From assembly GCF_001949145.1 (NCBI RefSeq), contig NW_019091392.1, positions 1,064,219 to 1,101,955 of the forward strand: a stretch of 37,737 nt of DNA. The letters run 5' to 3'. Origin of the DNA: Acanthaster planci. Taxonomy: Eukaryota > Echinodermata > Asteroidea > Valvatida > Acanthasteridae. Below, piece by piece: positions 12,301 through 20,267 of the stretch; the stretch's first letter is position 1; each line of letters starts with the position of its first letter. Below the pieces are notes generated by a model that saw only the letters and a list, made by a program, of their open reading frames with translations, made no database searches and was not told where the DNA came from. Both the position numbers and the translations under genes were made by a program.

Positions 12301-12686
12301 ACGGCTCGGCCAATGGGTACACGCCAACGAACGGCATGTCCAACGGTCACGGACCCCGCGGAAACTTGGCGGACAAGCACAGGACTCCGTCCACTACAGA
12401 CAGGTCCCCAGAGCACAGCCCGAGGCGAGACAAGTACATGAAGGAGATGATCGTTCCGGGCATTCAGGTCAACGGCATGGTCAAGCAAGAGCCATTGACC
12501 ATGAAGTGGGAGGTGTTCGCTGACGAGGAGCAATCGGACCAGGCCAACGACTCAGAGATCGAGAAGACGATGTCCCAGTTGCAGCCAGCGATAGCTAGTC
12601 TGACCCTCCCCTCTTCTGGACGTGGGTCCGGGGCCATATCCGATGTATCCTGCTACAGTGATGCCAGTTTAGACAGTGACTTATGA
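272..12686 (+). CDS. CNGA-like: Cyclic-nucleotide-gated cation channel, alpha class (3' part of gene, spliced)
   Basis: This is a plasma-membrane cation channel opened by cGMP or cAMP, used in sensory transduction or sperm signalling in animals. The visible exons give about 624 residues in order: S5, turret, pore loop, S6, C-linker, CNBD, coiled coil and a hydrophilic tail. Recognition rests on [10 protein letters not shown] before the pore, TLTTIGET in the filter, [19 protein letters not shown] after S6, the [15 protein letters not shown] linker, [19 protein letters not shown] and FGEISLL in the CNBD, NRRTA in the phosphate-binding cassette, and YPDAKKVLE in the C-helix. The S6, linker and CNBD match CNGA better than CNGB. 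The N-terminus and S1-S4 lie left of the window. All exon phases join. All introns are GT-AG except one GC-AG. Two alternative pore exons exist. The tail beyond the coiled coil is longer than in vertebrate CNGA1 and I do not recognise it. Confidence 0.95.
978..998. repeat. Perfect 10+1+10 inverted repeat in intron
   Basis: The arms AAACTGCGTT and AACGCAGTTT flank a single T. The repeat lies in the intron between S5 exon A and turret exon B, about 150 bp before the next exon. It could form a short hairpin in the pre-mRNA. No function is evident. Confidence 0.6.
1146..1210 (+). CDS. CNGA-like: CNG exon B: turret between S5 and pore helix
   Basis: The acceptor is GTTACAG ending at 1145. The 65-nt exon encodes [20 protein letters not shown] plus one Leu, then two bases (AG) of a split codon. 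It aligns with GFGNDTWVYP of vertebrate CNGA. The donor GAG|GTTGGT is weak (T at +3, G at +4), yet it is the only nearby GT that fits the phase of the following pore exons. This is the donor that must choose between the two downstream pore exons. Confidence 0.9.
1918..1996 (+). CDS. CNGA-like: CNG exon C1: alternative pore exon, GET filter
   Basis: The acceptor is TTTTTTCAG ending at 1917 and the donor is ATC|GTAAGT. The exon is 79 nt: one base completes AGA (Arg), then 26 codons encode pore helix, filter and post-filter loop, [19 protein letters not shown] followed by NPPYNDI. It keeps the pore glutamate (TIGE), equivalent to Glu363 of bovine rod CNGA1, which coordinates Ca2+ and protons. 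It ends in phase 0 and joins EYVFTG of the S6 exon. It is paired with a second version at 2511-2589; only one of the two can be used in a transcript. Confidence 0.92.
2511..2589 (+). CDS. CNGA-like: CNG exon C2: alternative pore exon, GGT filter
   Basis: The acceptor is CTTGCTCAG ending at 2510 and the donor is GTC|GTAAGT. The exon is 79 nt with the same phases as C1: one base completes AGT (Ser), then 26 codons read [19 protein letters not shown] followed by ASPVSNV. It shares 15 of 26 residues with C1. The pore Glu is replaced by Gly, so the filter reads TIGG, as in CNGB subunits. It also keeps the CNGA-like [11 protein letters not shown] helix. The frame is open and both splice sites are strong, which argues against a dead copy. 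If spliced after C1 the first codon is TAA. Confidence 0.9.
3255..3373 (+). CDS. CNGA-like: CNG exon D: S6 gate and start of C-linker
   Basis: The acceptor is TTCTTACAAG ending at 3254 and the donor is AA|GTAAGT. It encodes [20 protein letters not shown], then [19 protein letters not shown]. The [11 protein letters not shown] stretch is the S6 bundle-crossing signature of CNG alpha channels (vertebrate NVGSMISNMNA); CNGB subunits instead carry a QMRDVVGAA-type sequence. The exon ends two bases into a Lys codon (phase 2). Confidence 0.94.
3902..3994 (+). CDS. CNGA-like: CNG exon E: C-linker A'-B' helices
   Basis: The acceptor is CTTGACAG ending at 3901 and the donor is TCTCG|GTGAGT. It encodes [20 protein letters not shown], then [11 protein letters not shown], matching the IDAIKQYMHFRNV and RVIKWFDYLW helices of the CNGA C-linker. 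These helices form the ring that transmits ligand binding to the gate. The phase is 2 on both sides. Confidence 0.92.
4282..4677. repeat. Diverged inverted repeat, possible old foldback element
   Basis: Bases 4324-4342 match the reverse complement of 4596-4614 at 17 of 19 positions. The outer stretch starting AGTTCGGGCGGC at 4282 matches the reverse complement ending at 4677 at 17 of 21 positions. The interior arms are only partly alignable and no target duplication is evident. It lies in the intron between the C-linker exons. It may be a decayed MITE; the borders are approximate. Confidence 0.4.
5301..5397 (+). CDS. CNGA-like: CNG exon F: C-linker C'-D' helices
   Basis: The acceptor is CCTTTCCCAG ending at 5300 and the donor is AAG|GTGAGA. 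It completes an Arg codon, then encodes [20 protein letters not shown] and [14 protein letters not shown][19 protein letters not shown] is an almost unchanged CNGA C-linker segment. It ends in phase 0. Confidence 0.94.
5581..5727 (+). CDS. CNGA-like: CNG exon G: end of C-linker and CNBD beta-roll start
   Basis: The acceptor is TTTGTCGTAG ending at 5580 and the donor is CAG|GTAAAG. It encodes 49 residues including [19 protein letters not shown], then [20 protein letters not shown]. These are the A-helix and beta 1-3 of the cyclic-nucleotide-binding domain. PGDYIC and [10 protein letters not shown] are hallmark CNBD strands. The phase is 0 on both sides. Confidence 0.94.
7246..7425 (+). CDS. 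CNGA-like: CNG exon H: CNBD with phosphate-binding cassette
   Basis: The acceptor is TGTTTTTTCAG ending at 7245. Exactly 60 codons follow. They contain NYFGEISLL, the phosphate-binding cassette FGE, and NRRTAD with the Arg-Thr pair equivalent to Arg559 and Thr560 of bovine CNGA1, which bind the phosphate and favour cGMP. The exon ends SKKDLMQ at a CAG|GCAAGC donor: a GC-AG intron, supported because the next exon continues exactly with [10 protein letters not shown]. Reading through the donor adds 24 residues and stops at 7498-7500. Confidence 0.92.
7426..8172 (+). other. GC-AG intron splitting the CNBD C-helix
   Basis: The intron starts GCAAGC after CAG and ends TTTCACCAG. The donor fits the usual GC-donor consensus (AG|GCAAGT) at all but the last position. 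No in-phase GT donor nearby would preserve the [13 protein letters not shown] junction that the CNGA family demands. Intron retention would end the protein just before the C-helix. Confidence 0.85.
8173..8255 (+). CDS. CNGA-like: CNG exon I: CNBD C-helix
   Basis: The acceptor is TTTCACCAG ending at 8172 and the donor is CCAG|GTGAGA. It encodes [20 protein letters not shown], then EKNREAA and two bases of an Arg codon. It aligns without gaps to the vertebrate C-helix YPDAKxMLEEKGKQILMKDGL. On that alignment the residue at the place of Asp604 (bovine CNGA1) is Asn, codon 8239-8241. Helix residues after it are basic and polar rather than hydrophobic. Confidence 0.92.
9238..9431 (+). CDS. CNGA-like: CNG exon J: post-CNBD linker and coiled-coil start
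   Basis: The acceptor is TTTTGTCCTCTAG ending at 9237 and the donor is AAAG|GTACAG. It completes Arg, then encodes 64 residues. The first are [10 protein letters not shown], where RRKS fits a PKA consensus. A low-complexity Gly/Asn/Pro/Glu linker follows, then [17 protein letters not shown], which looks like the beginning of a helix. The linker is not recognisable outside this gene. It ends in phase 1. Confidence 0.85.
10658..10716 (+). CDS. CNGA-like: CNG exon K: coiled-coil segment
   Basis: The acceptor is TTGTTTACAG ending at 10657 and the donor is ATG|GTAAGT. It completes a Gly codon and encodes [19 protein letters not shown]. Hydrophobic residues at Met, Leu, Ile/Ile, Leu and Phe spacing suit a helix that continues from exon J. 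The phase matches on both sides. Confidence 0.8.
11013..11048 (+). CDS. CNGA-like: CNG exon L: 36-nt micro-exon in coiled coil
   Basis: The pyrimidine-rich acceptor CTCTCTTTGCCCAAAG ends at 11012, and the donor AAG|GTAAGT is perfect. It encodes [12 protein letters not shown] in frame, phase 0 on both sides, so it can be skipped without a frameshift. The Ile-x-x-Leu spacing fits the coiled coil that continues in the last exon. The call rests on splice sites, phase and helix continuity, not on a homologous sequence I can recall. Confidence 0.7.
12063..12686 (+). CDS. CNGA-like: CNG terminal exon M: coiled coil and acidic Ser-rich tail
   Basis: The acceptor is TTTATGTTTCCAG ending at 12062; 207 codons follow and the stop TGA is at 12684-12686. 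It begins [20 protein letters not shown], then RISELESRV, a strong heptad coiled coil at the place of the CNGA leucine zipper that sets subunit stoichiometry. Next is a basic segment with [16 protein letters not shown] (kinase-type sites, possibly calmodulin-binding), then a long polar region rich in Ser, Asp and Gly. VKQE at 12480-12491 fits the SUMO consensus. The end, [14 protein letters not shown], is acidic. I do not recognise the tail as a known domain. Codon choice is GC-rich and typical of coding sequence. Confidence 0.9.
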   Translation, partial: CDELWKKLRQKDLDLKRALRRISELESRVTTGINGVGRAPRRFGQALVKRSKSLHLSTYDYSSVDDHESSLWASSLDSADGSANGYTPTNGMSNGHGPRGNLADKHRTPSTTDRSPEHSPRRDKYMKEMIVPGIQVNGMVKQEPLTMKWEVFADEEQSDQANDSEIEKTMSQLQPAIASLTLPSSGRGSGAISDVSCYSDASLDSDL

Positions 12687-12805
12687 TAAAATATAAACAT
12701 GCCACCGAATGAGGATGTATGACAAGCTTCCCTCATCTCACTGGCTTAGCCCCGCCCCAAGAGAAGTGGAGTTTCTTCAGTCCTATACCTACCCTGTAAG
12801 ATGCG

Positions 12806-12811
12806 AATAAA
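12806..12811 (+). terminator. AATAAA polyadenylation signal of CNG gene
   Basis: A canonical AATAAA lies 120 bp after the stop codon and is followed by T- and GT-rich sequence. Further AATAAA copies at 13845 and 13907 could serve a longer 3' UTR. Confidence 0.7.
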
Positions 12812-12829
12812 GTGTTAATTTTAATTTTT

Positions 12830-15800
12830 ATCACTGTTCCGTGTTTTGCTAACCAAGGTACATAAGATTCCTAAAGACAGAATACAAACTGTTCCAGCCG
12901 TAAAGACAGTGTAAAGAGCAGCTATTCTCTCTATAAGTTATTGCTAAAGTGAATATGTTATCCGTTACTCTTTCCATCGACAGTGGCCATCACCTAGTCT
13001 TAGTTGTGCACACCTTCACTTGTCCATTCCTCGCTTCATAAAAGTCATCATAATAACCTCCCACAGTTGGACTGTAGTGTATATTCAGCGAGGAGATTTG
13101 ATGGAAATCAGATGCTGAAGATCATGGTAATATTCAGATCTATGTAGACTTCGCAACTTGCTGTGTTGTTCATTCTCTCTCAGTCCTGGTTTGTAATACT
13201 TCACTGTTTCAGAAAATTCAGTTCTCTGAACTTTTAGGTTACTGTTAATTTGAGCTGAACTGTTTTCGTCAGAGATTGAGTTTTAGTTTCAATGTTTCCT
13301 TTTTTGGACAGCTTGATCTATGTTGACCTTTGTCAGAGTACTTTGCGTCTCTCTTGTCTTGATTTGTTCCACTTGTTGTCATTATTGAGGTTTATAAAAA
13401 ATATGCAACAGTAATGCTATCAAATAAGTTATTCGATTGAACATGGACGGCATAATCATACAGCGAATAAGGATCACAGACTCGTCTTACGGTGTGATGA
13501 TGTTGGAATATCATATAAAACTGTGTCTGTTTTGCAGAAGACTGTACAAGGTGACACATTGCTTTCTGATTTGTTTGTTTTTTGGTCTTTACAAACATAT
13601 TTCTGCCTTAAACTTAAACTTGGTGGGTGAAAGGTTATGTGGACGGTATGCTGAGAATTTAAAGTTGGTGGCAAAATTTAATAGGCGTCGCCCTCTGTTG
13701 GCCTGATGAGATGGTGCCGAATTTTCTTCAAGTTGGATAAAATGCTTTTGATCAATAACACGGATGGATACGTCAGCATGCGCATGACAAGTTCGAAATG
13801 TATACGTACAGTTGTATTGATAAGCCTTTTGCGGGTTAAAATTGAATAAAATCTGGTTCACTGAGTCCCTTAAATTCGCGTGAACATAACAATTTGATTT
13901 CTCCATAATAAAGATGTTGTTGCTATACCTCGTTTCTGGGCAAGCTTTTGCTCGGTTACGTAATCACGCCTTGCACCGAGACACTGTATTCAATGATGAG
14001 AGAGGCACAAAGGAACCAGTCCATTCCAGAAATGGTGGTCAGTTTGCAAAAGCTCGCCCCGAATCACGAGGTATAGCAACATTGTCTTTCTTCGAGGAAT
14101 TGAAACTGTTACGTTTATGTGCGTTCATACTGTAACACATTGTACCAAATTTTATTCACATTTAAACAAAAGGTTTTGAGGCAATTCGCTGTCTACAATG
14201 CTTCGCACTATACGTGATTCCTTCACCAAATTTTATAAAAGACATCGGCCCTTAGCAGCGGTCTATCATACTGGCGTATGCGAGCTGATACCAGACAAAG
14301 ACTGGGAATATCCGAGAAGATCCAATCGTTGAGCAATGCATCTGGAATTCAAGAATCATGTCTCCATTTTTATATCCTTGTAAACGATGCTCAACCAAAT
14401 TTGCATCTTCCGGGGGCGTAAATTTGTACCGGAAACTTGGAGGGGCGATGGAGGATGAGGAAAGGTAGAAGGATTACAACATTGAGCGATTACCGATTTT
14501 GTTACCATGAATATTTCTGAGCACCTGAAGTCGTTTTTTTTTCCTTTTCTTTATTTGAAACCAGACCAAATATCGCCTGTACCATCAGTAATCACGTGGC
14601 TTACGGCAAGAAGGCTAGCGTTTCGAGTTCACCTAACTTCTGAATCGGAACAGTACAGGCAACTTTCCACCATAGGTTGACAACCGTAATGCAAATATTT
14701 TATGTTGAAAATGGACAGGTCTTTAGAGCCCTTACACAGAATCCAAAGAAGACTTCAAATTCCTAATAATTACGCCTTTTTACCTACAGGGGCCCTCTGA
14801 TATAAGGCAATACGTTGTTGATTTAATGAAGGCTGAAAAAACCGATCGTGTCTCCTCTGTTGTTTGGTTTCAAATCATCATCCCAAAACACTTTGAAGAA
14901 AGCTTGAGGGGGGGAACACAACACGATGGATTCACGATGGGATTAATGGAGGGGGATTTGGGACTACGGGTAAACCAATTTGGCCCAGTCTTTGTCCTGC
15001 TATTAGGCGAATACACCGGATTCCCATTCAAGTCATTAGTGTGACTTTGTTGTGGGACAGGCTCTCAGTCTCCACTTAGCCCCTGCAGTGGAATGATTGC
15101 CAGCTACACAAGGCGATTTGTGGCCCCAGCCTGCCTTTTGTGGATGTCGTGGCCACCATCGAAACAGCGTCATCTGGCAACAGCGACCCTCTGACCATGC
15201 TCTGACGTGTTGATGCCAGCTAAACTCGAGAAACAATATGTACACCGCGTACCGTCCCGTAGTTAGTTCAAGCAATAGATCGACAGGGTTAACAGGCGAA
15301 ACCAATCCCAAACACTGCCAGCAACTTTGGATCGTGTTTGGTCGTGTGGAACGCGTATGAGGCGCATGCGCACACTTGTCCAGCTGTTCAAAATGTTCAC
15401 TTAAATGATTACTTTCATAACGCCAATTCTCGAATACCATGCACCCTTTCATCCATCAGCAATAGACTTGAAGCGGCTATTGTTCCTGGGGGATAAAACA
15501 TTTCTTTAATTATGCAGATATTTGACGTTGGCTTACAAGATGCCGAGAGCAATAAATTTTGTACCCGATGCGGGTAGGTACATGAATATTACGAGAACAA
15601 AGAAATGGATGCGATATTTCGAGACTCTTTAGACACACATGAACGCACGAAATGATCGATCCGGCAGTTTCTTATTCAGTAGCCAATACGTTTACAGCCA
15701 ACGCTTTATTCGAACTTTCATCGAATGGCATAAGTTGGTGGAAGCAGGGGGTGTTTTTGGACTGATTGTCACAGTACGTGGGTGTATTTCCTTCGGCCCA

Positions 15801-17990
15801 GGCTTTTGTCCAACGGGGAAATGTTGAGAATGTCTAGGAATGACCACTGTTAATTAAAATGCTAAAAAACAAAGCAGCGTAATTATAAAGGAATGCCGTG
15901 CTAGCGCAAATTTCACATACATATACCTTGGATTTCAGTGCACCCTCTTAAGAATTTCAATTTTCCTTTTCATTGCCGCTGGGGAAATTGATGGGGTTAC
16001 TTCCCCAATGGCATTTCCCGTCGATAATAAACTCGGCTCTTTTTTATTCAAGGGTATCGTCTAGCCTAGGCTAGAGTTGTCTGTACATTTCTCCCATCAA
16101 CGTCACTCTGTGTCACTCTGTTCTCAAATCAGCGTGACTTTATTGGCCTAATGGTCCTTTCGTATTAGGCATTGAAGAAGACATTGTTGGATGTGCTCCG
16201 GGTTGCCTAAACTAGTATCAAAATATACAGGTTTGTTTGTTTGTTTTTTCAAAAAAACCCACACACGCTAACATTAACTTCGAAACTTCAAGCCCTCCAG
16301 TCAAGTTTGCTCAGTTTACAAGGGGCACGTTTTCGGTGAGAATTGTTTCCCTTTGGTTAATCATTTTCGGAATTTAAGCACCACACTATCATGCGTAATC
16401 CTTGACTGATTGCATAAGCCGAAGAAATTGAACGGCCGCACCAGTTCTTGGTTGACTGGGAGGCGTCTGCCCTGCGTAGATAGATGCCTCTTGACTGTCT
16501 GATGTGTACGTAATCATATTGTGTTCACGTGAGGCAATTATTCGATACTTGATTGCATTACGCAGGATCGCCAACTCCTTCCTGAAAACCGATCCCAATG
16601 TCTGATCAAATTCTGATCCGTAGAGTTCCCGCAAAAAAAATTACTCCTTATTATAAGTAATGTGTGCAAGCATTTTGTAATCCATCCAGGCTATTCATTA
16701 CTCAGACATCAAGGCCCTTTGGGGCTTAATTCAAAACCCTTGCAATTTTCCATGGTCATATTTTCAACCTGGTTGACTAGAATTCGCAGTTGGGATCGAC
16801 GAAATCCTGTAGACTCTTTACTAAACTTTTTTCCCCATTCATTCCCTCCTCAGAAATAGTGATCTCGTGGTGTGTTATCATACAACATAACAGGTCAGCC
16901 GGCGAGGTCAGCCGGGACAGCTCGTCATTCGTTATTATAATGAGAATTGCTTGCTTGAGGCTCTTTTGATAAATCACCCTAGACATGTTGTCCCTTCCTC
17001 TCCCCACCTCTCTGTATCTTTCCTCCCTCAGACCTCACTCTTTACTTGATGTGGTCCTCAGCACCTGCTTGTCTGCTGGGTCTCCACCAGGCTGGCGAGT
17101 GTGCCGTTACTGCTGCCGAGGGGAATTCGGCCAAGCTATAGTCGCCGCCATCGCTATCGAACGCGGCATCGACCTGCTCGCTCAAGCAAATAAAGTTAAT
17201 GAAGCCATGGTGGTCCGAATGATCAGACTAAATAGAGACAGAACACTCATTCCTTCTCCCTCTTTTTTAACATCTTCTTATCATTCTTCTTTTCCAACAG
17301 CTCCAAACCCACTTGGGCCGAACCTGTCACTCCAACGCCCTGAGCCAATGGGTTGGGAGGGAGAACCCGAAAGAGCGCAAAATGATACCATCCCCCACGA
17401 ATATCGATTATGGGCTAGATTGTTCTGGCAAGGCCTCCGAACCGAAGAAAGAAAAGAAAATGGCCCGTAATAACATTGATTTAGCTGCAAAGGAGTCTGA
17501 AGTGTCTTGTTTATTTAATGGGCTGAATGATGATGGACGTTAGCCAGGTTTGGCAGGTTGATATTGTCCGCTGAGCAGGCTTCCCCGTTCCCGTTGTAAT
17601 CCCCAGTGAGTCGGATGACACCTTTGGAGAGATTAAACTCTATTCAGATCCTTCAAAATAAGCTTCATACCAGGAGTTGGTGAAGTTATAATTCCTGGCC
17701 TTGTCACATGCTGACTTTATTCATACAGTCCGGCGGTATAGTATTCTTCGCTCCCTTTCGCTTCAACGGTGTATGGTCATGTGGATCATGTAGGGTGTAC
17801 CATCCGTGGGTGAATCGAAACAACGTTCAGAATCATCTTAGTTTGGTGGTTCATCAGAATGAACGTATTTTGTCCCCATAGAATGAATGAACTAAAACCC
17901 GTATAACTCCCATGCATCTATCTTGAAATGGTTACAGGGAGCTTTCCGGAACAAATCCTAAGCATGGAAAACATTCAAAACTTTAGTTAT
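12830..17990. other. Intergenic stretch without recognisable genes
   Basis: I find no exon with family resemblance here. The first kilobase is T-rich and may be an extended 3' UTR. Bases 16060-16075 form a perfect 16-bp palindrome (TCTAGCCT and its complement). Around 16.88-17.25 kb the DNA becomes CpG-richer, and a TTATTATAATGAG homeodomain-like core occurs there. Long open frames on either strand have no splice context or recognisable motif. Confidence 0.5.
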
Positions 17991-17996
17991 TTGAAA

Positions 17997-18480
17997 CTAG
18001 CGAAAACATAAGGTGAATAATCTTTCTCTGTTATTCTCGTTAGCAACATTGGATAAAGAAAAAGATTTTCCAGTAATATTAACATTTGGACCGATTTTGA
18101 ACAAAATGCCACTTCCTTGAGTAAAGATTGCCTCAAATTCAAAACATGTTGCCAAGCGATCCCAGTTCTTTGAACTAGGCTTGCAGCTTGGTAAACCCAT
18201 GCGTTGTTTTGCTTGGAGACACCACGAATGGATTATCAATATCAATGTTAATATCATCGTTTTGGATGTTGTTGCTTGAGCAATAACGTTCATGAAGGAA
18301 AACCTTCTAAAGTCTTCCAGAAGGTTGATGTCATAGTACGGAATCTCCAACTGCTCGTCACCTGACAGTTTATTGCCGGGGAGAAAGCCTCAGTGTTGCA
18401 TTGATTTGTGTACATATAACTGATGGAGGTTTTTATATTTTGCTGCTGTCAATCTCCTTTTCTCTTTCAATCAGTCATTG
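17997..18480 (-). pseudogene. Coding-like segment with stops and frame changes, possible decayed gene
   Basis: On the minus strand one frame reads LTAAKYKNLHQLYVHKSMQH, a stop, then LSGDEQLEIPYYDINLLEDF and RRFSFMNVIAQATTS. A different frame continues protein-like with AWVYQAASLVQRTGIAWQHV and EVAFCSKSVQMLILLENLFL down to a stop close to 17990. Amphipathic composition in two successive frames plus in-frame stops suggests a frameshifted relic. I cannot name the family, and chance open frames are a real alternative. Confidence 0.25.
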
Positions 18481-18758
18481 TGTACCCCAAGTACATGGCA
18501 ATGAGCCAACGAGTACCCCCTCGCAACAAACATTTTCAATGAATTAAATTTGGGTTCACAATTAGAACACAAAAGAAAAAGACATCAACCGAACAATGCC
18601 TTTCCTGAATGACATCAAAGCAATATCGCCCTAAAGCTGTCCAGAAAGCATGGACAATTTAAATGTTTGAAAAAGTGAACTTTCCAATAAACTTTAGTTT
18701 GAAAGGAATGTCAGATAAATTTCATACATTGCAGATGAGTATAAAGTTGCCCAGAAAG

Positions 18759-19159
18759 CAGTGCTGTAGTCGAGTACTTTCCGAGTACCAACGTTCTCTG
18801 CAAAATACTGAACTGGGTAAGAGGGAATAAAGCCAGAGTGCACAGGCATTTGATGGTAAATGTGCAAAGGTAAGATTACAAAATAAATGTTAGACTTCAG
18901 ACACTCCCAGTTGTGTGAAATTTACGTTTTAAGGAGAAAAGTACTCAGAAAGTACTCGGCCGGGTACTTTCCGAGTACTTTTCTCCTAAAAAGTTAATTT
19001 TAATCAAACAGTGATGGTCTGAAGTCATTATGTTGCTTTGTAATCTTACCTTTATGCATGTACCATCAAATGCCGATGTACTTCAGCTTTGTTTCCTCCT
19101 AATTAGTTAAATATTTGGTAGAGAACTTGGTTCTCAAAAAGTACTCGACTATATCACTG
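18759..19159. mobile_element. Foldback MITE of hAT type, with 8-bp target duplication
   Basis: The ends are CAGTGCTGTAGTCGAGTACT and, on the opposite strand, CAGTGATATAGTCGAGTACT. The whole 401 bp is one long imperfect palindrome centred near 18959, with each half about 200 bp. Both flanks carry CCAGAAAG (18751-18758 and 19160-19167), a perfect 8-bp direct repeat. CAGTG ends plus 8-bp duplications are typical of hAT elements. There is no transposase frame, so the element is non-autonomous. GTACTTTCCGAGTAC-type units recur inside. Confidence 0.9.
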
Positions 19160-19665
19160 CCAGAAAGTATGCTTAAGAAAAAAAATTCCCTGAACCCTAA
19201 AATATTTTAATAAAGATGCCCACAGTTTGCATAGCACGCGTGCAGACATTTATGGATAGTATGAGCGCTCCATGTTCTTGTGTGTTTTCCATTATATTTG
19301 ACCTCTGTTTTCAAGCCTCTTGCATATGAAAACTTGCTAACAGTTGTTCCTGGTTGATGTTAAGCTGGGTTAATGTCACAAAATTTAGGCGACGTGGTTC
19401 GAAAGCAGCATGGTTTTTTAGGGAACAAAAAACTAACCATAGTGTGACTGTATGTGGGCATTTTCTGTTCAGAACACTAAGAAATCTTCAGGAATGCCAC
19501 TTGCAATTTCTTATTTGATACATGTATGTAGTTGAAATTATTTCAAGAAATTCTGCGATCGACAGTGTGTTTGCCAATGGATAACAATGTATTGCAAGCA
19601 ACGGTCGGAAAATTATGATTATGGGGAATGTAGGTTTAATGGAACTTTGAAGTACAAACGTTATT

Positions 19666-19959
19666 TCAGCTTGTAACTAACCCATGTAATGCCATGTCCA
19701 GTACTGCATTTTTATCCATCCAGAAATCATCATCTAAGTTTGGATGACAGACGGAACAAGTCCCACCTTGCCTGGATGATGGTGATGATGTAGTGTTGTT
19801 AATGAGGAAGTAAGCCAACTCGATTCGTTTGTGGAGTATAGCCATTTCTGCTGGGAGGGGTGAAACGCCAATATTGAAAAAACAAAGGAATACCTCTTTA
19901 TCTGTCTTACACCACGGGAACAGATCCATGGCTTCACCTGGCGTGTTGGAGCTGACGAT
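19666..19959 (-). CDS. Possible exon or relic, weak ankyrin-repeat resemblance
   Basis: On the minus strand an acceptor-like CTTTCATTGCAG precedes an open frame of 97 codons beginning IVSSNTPGEAMDLFPW and ending ALHGLVTS with a stop at 19666-19668. SPLPAEMAILHKRIELAYFL and the later LDMALHG resemble ankyrin-repeat helices, and the segment also holds CSVC. An ATTAAA lies about 30 bp beyond the stop. No partner exon is evident; the nearest minus-strand coding-like segment is the broken one at 18.0-18.5 kb. This could be a relic of the same gene or chance. Confidence 0.2.
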   Translation of the reverse strand: MVSSNTPGEAMDLFPWCKTDKEVFLCFFNIGVSPLPAEMAILHKRIELAYFLINNTTSSPSSRQGGTCSVCHPNLDDDFWMDKNAVLDMALHGLVTS

Positions 19960-20171
19960 CTGCAATGAAAGACTGCAATGAAAGAGACGAATAATGCTGA
20001 TTGTAATACTATTGTTCAACTTCAAGTTGGAGGGCCTAATAATCATTTTATTTTAATTTCTTATTTTATTTATTTATTTTTTTGGCAATCATAAGGGAAC
20101 TCAAAGAATTAAAATGGTTGCCGCTAACGCAATCGAAGTCACGCTTGATATGTCAAGCGTTCTAAGGAACC

Positions 20172-20267
20172 ATGGCTGAATACGATTACGTGCTGATGCC
20201 GGCTTTTACAAAATACAGCGTCAATGTGCCGCCTGAGGTTCAGCCAACACGGTACCGGGTTCTTTAG
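20172..20267 (+). CDS. Small ORF (31 aa) with ideal Kozak context
   Basis: ACCATGG begins a 31-codon frame, MAEYDYVLMPAFTKYSVNVP then PEVQPTRYRVL, closed by TAG. It is overlapped in another frame by a 21-codon ORF (20114-20179) that also has a good start context (AAAATGG). No promoter or poly(A) evidence is visible. It could be a micropeptide, a frameshifted remnant or chance. Confidence 0.15.
   Translation: MAEYDYVLMPAFTKYSVNVPPEVQPTRYRVL

Noticed and set aside
15036-15452. 138-codon minus-strand open frame
   Set aside because: Starts without splice or promoter context, has no recognisable motif, and its composition (many Trp, Cys, His) is typical of chance frames.
16985-17470. 161-codon plus-strand open frame
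   Set aside because: Begins in a pyrimidine-rich tract, lacks any domain pattern, and the opposite strand is open too; not supported as a gene.
19390-19410. GGTTCGAA-type tRNA B-box-like strings (also near 9459 and 35993)
   Set aside because: No matching A box, cloverleaf stems or CC after the TTCGA core; not tRNA genes.
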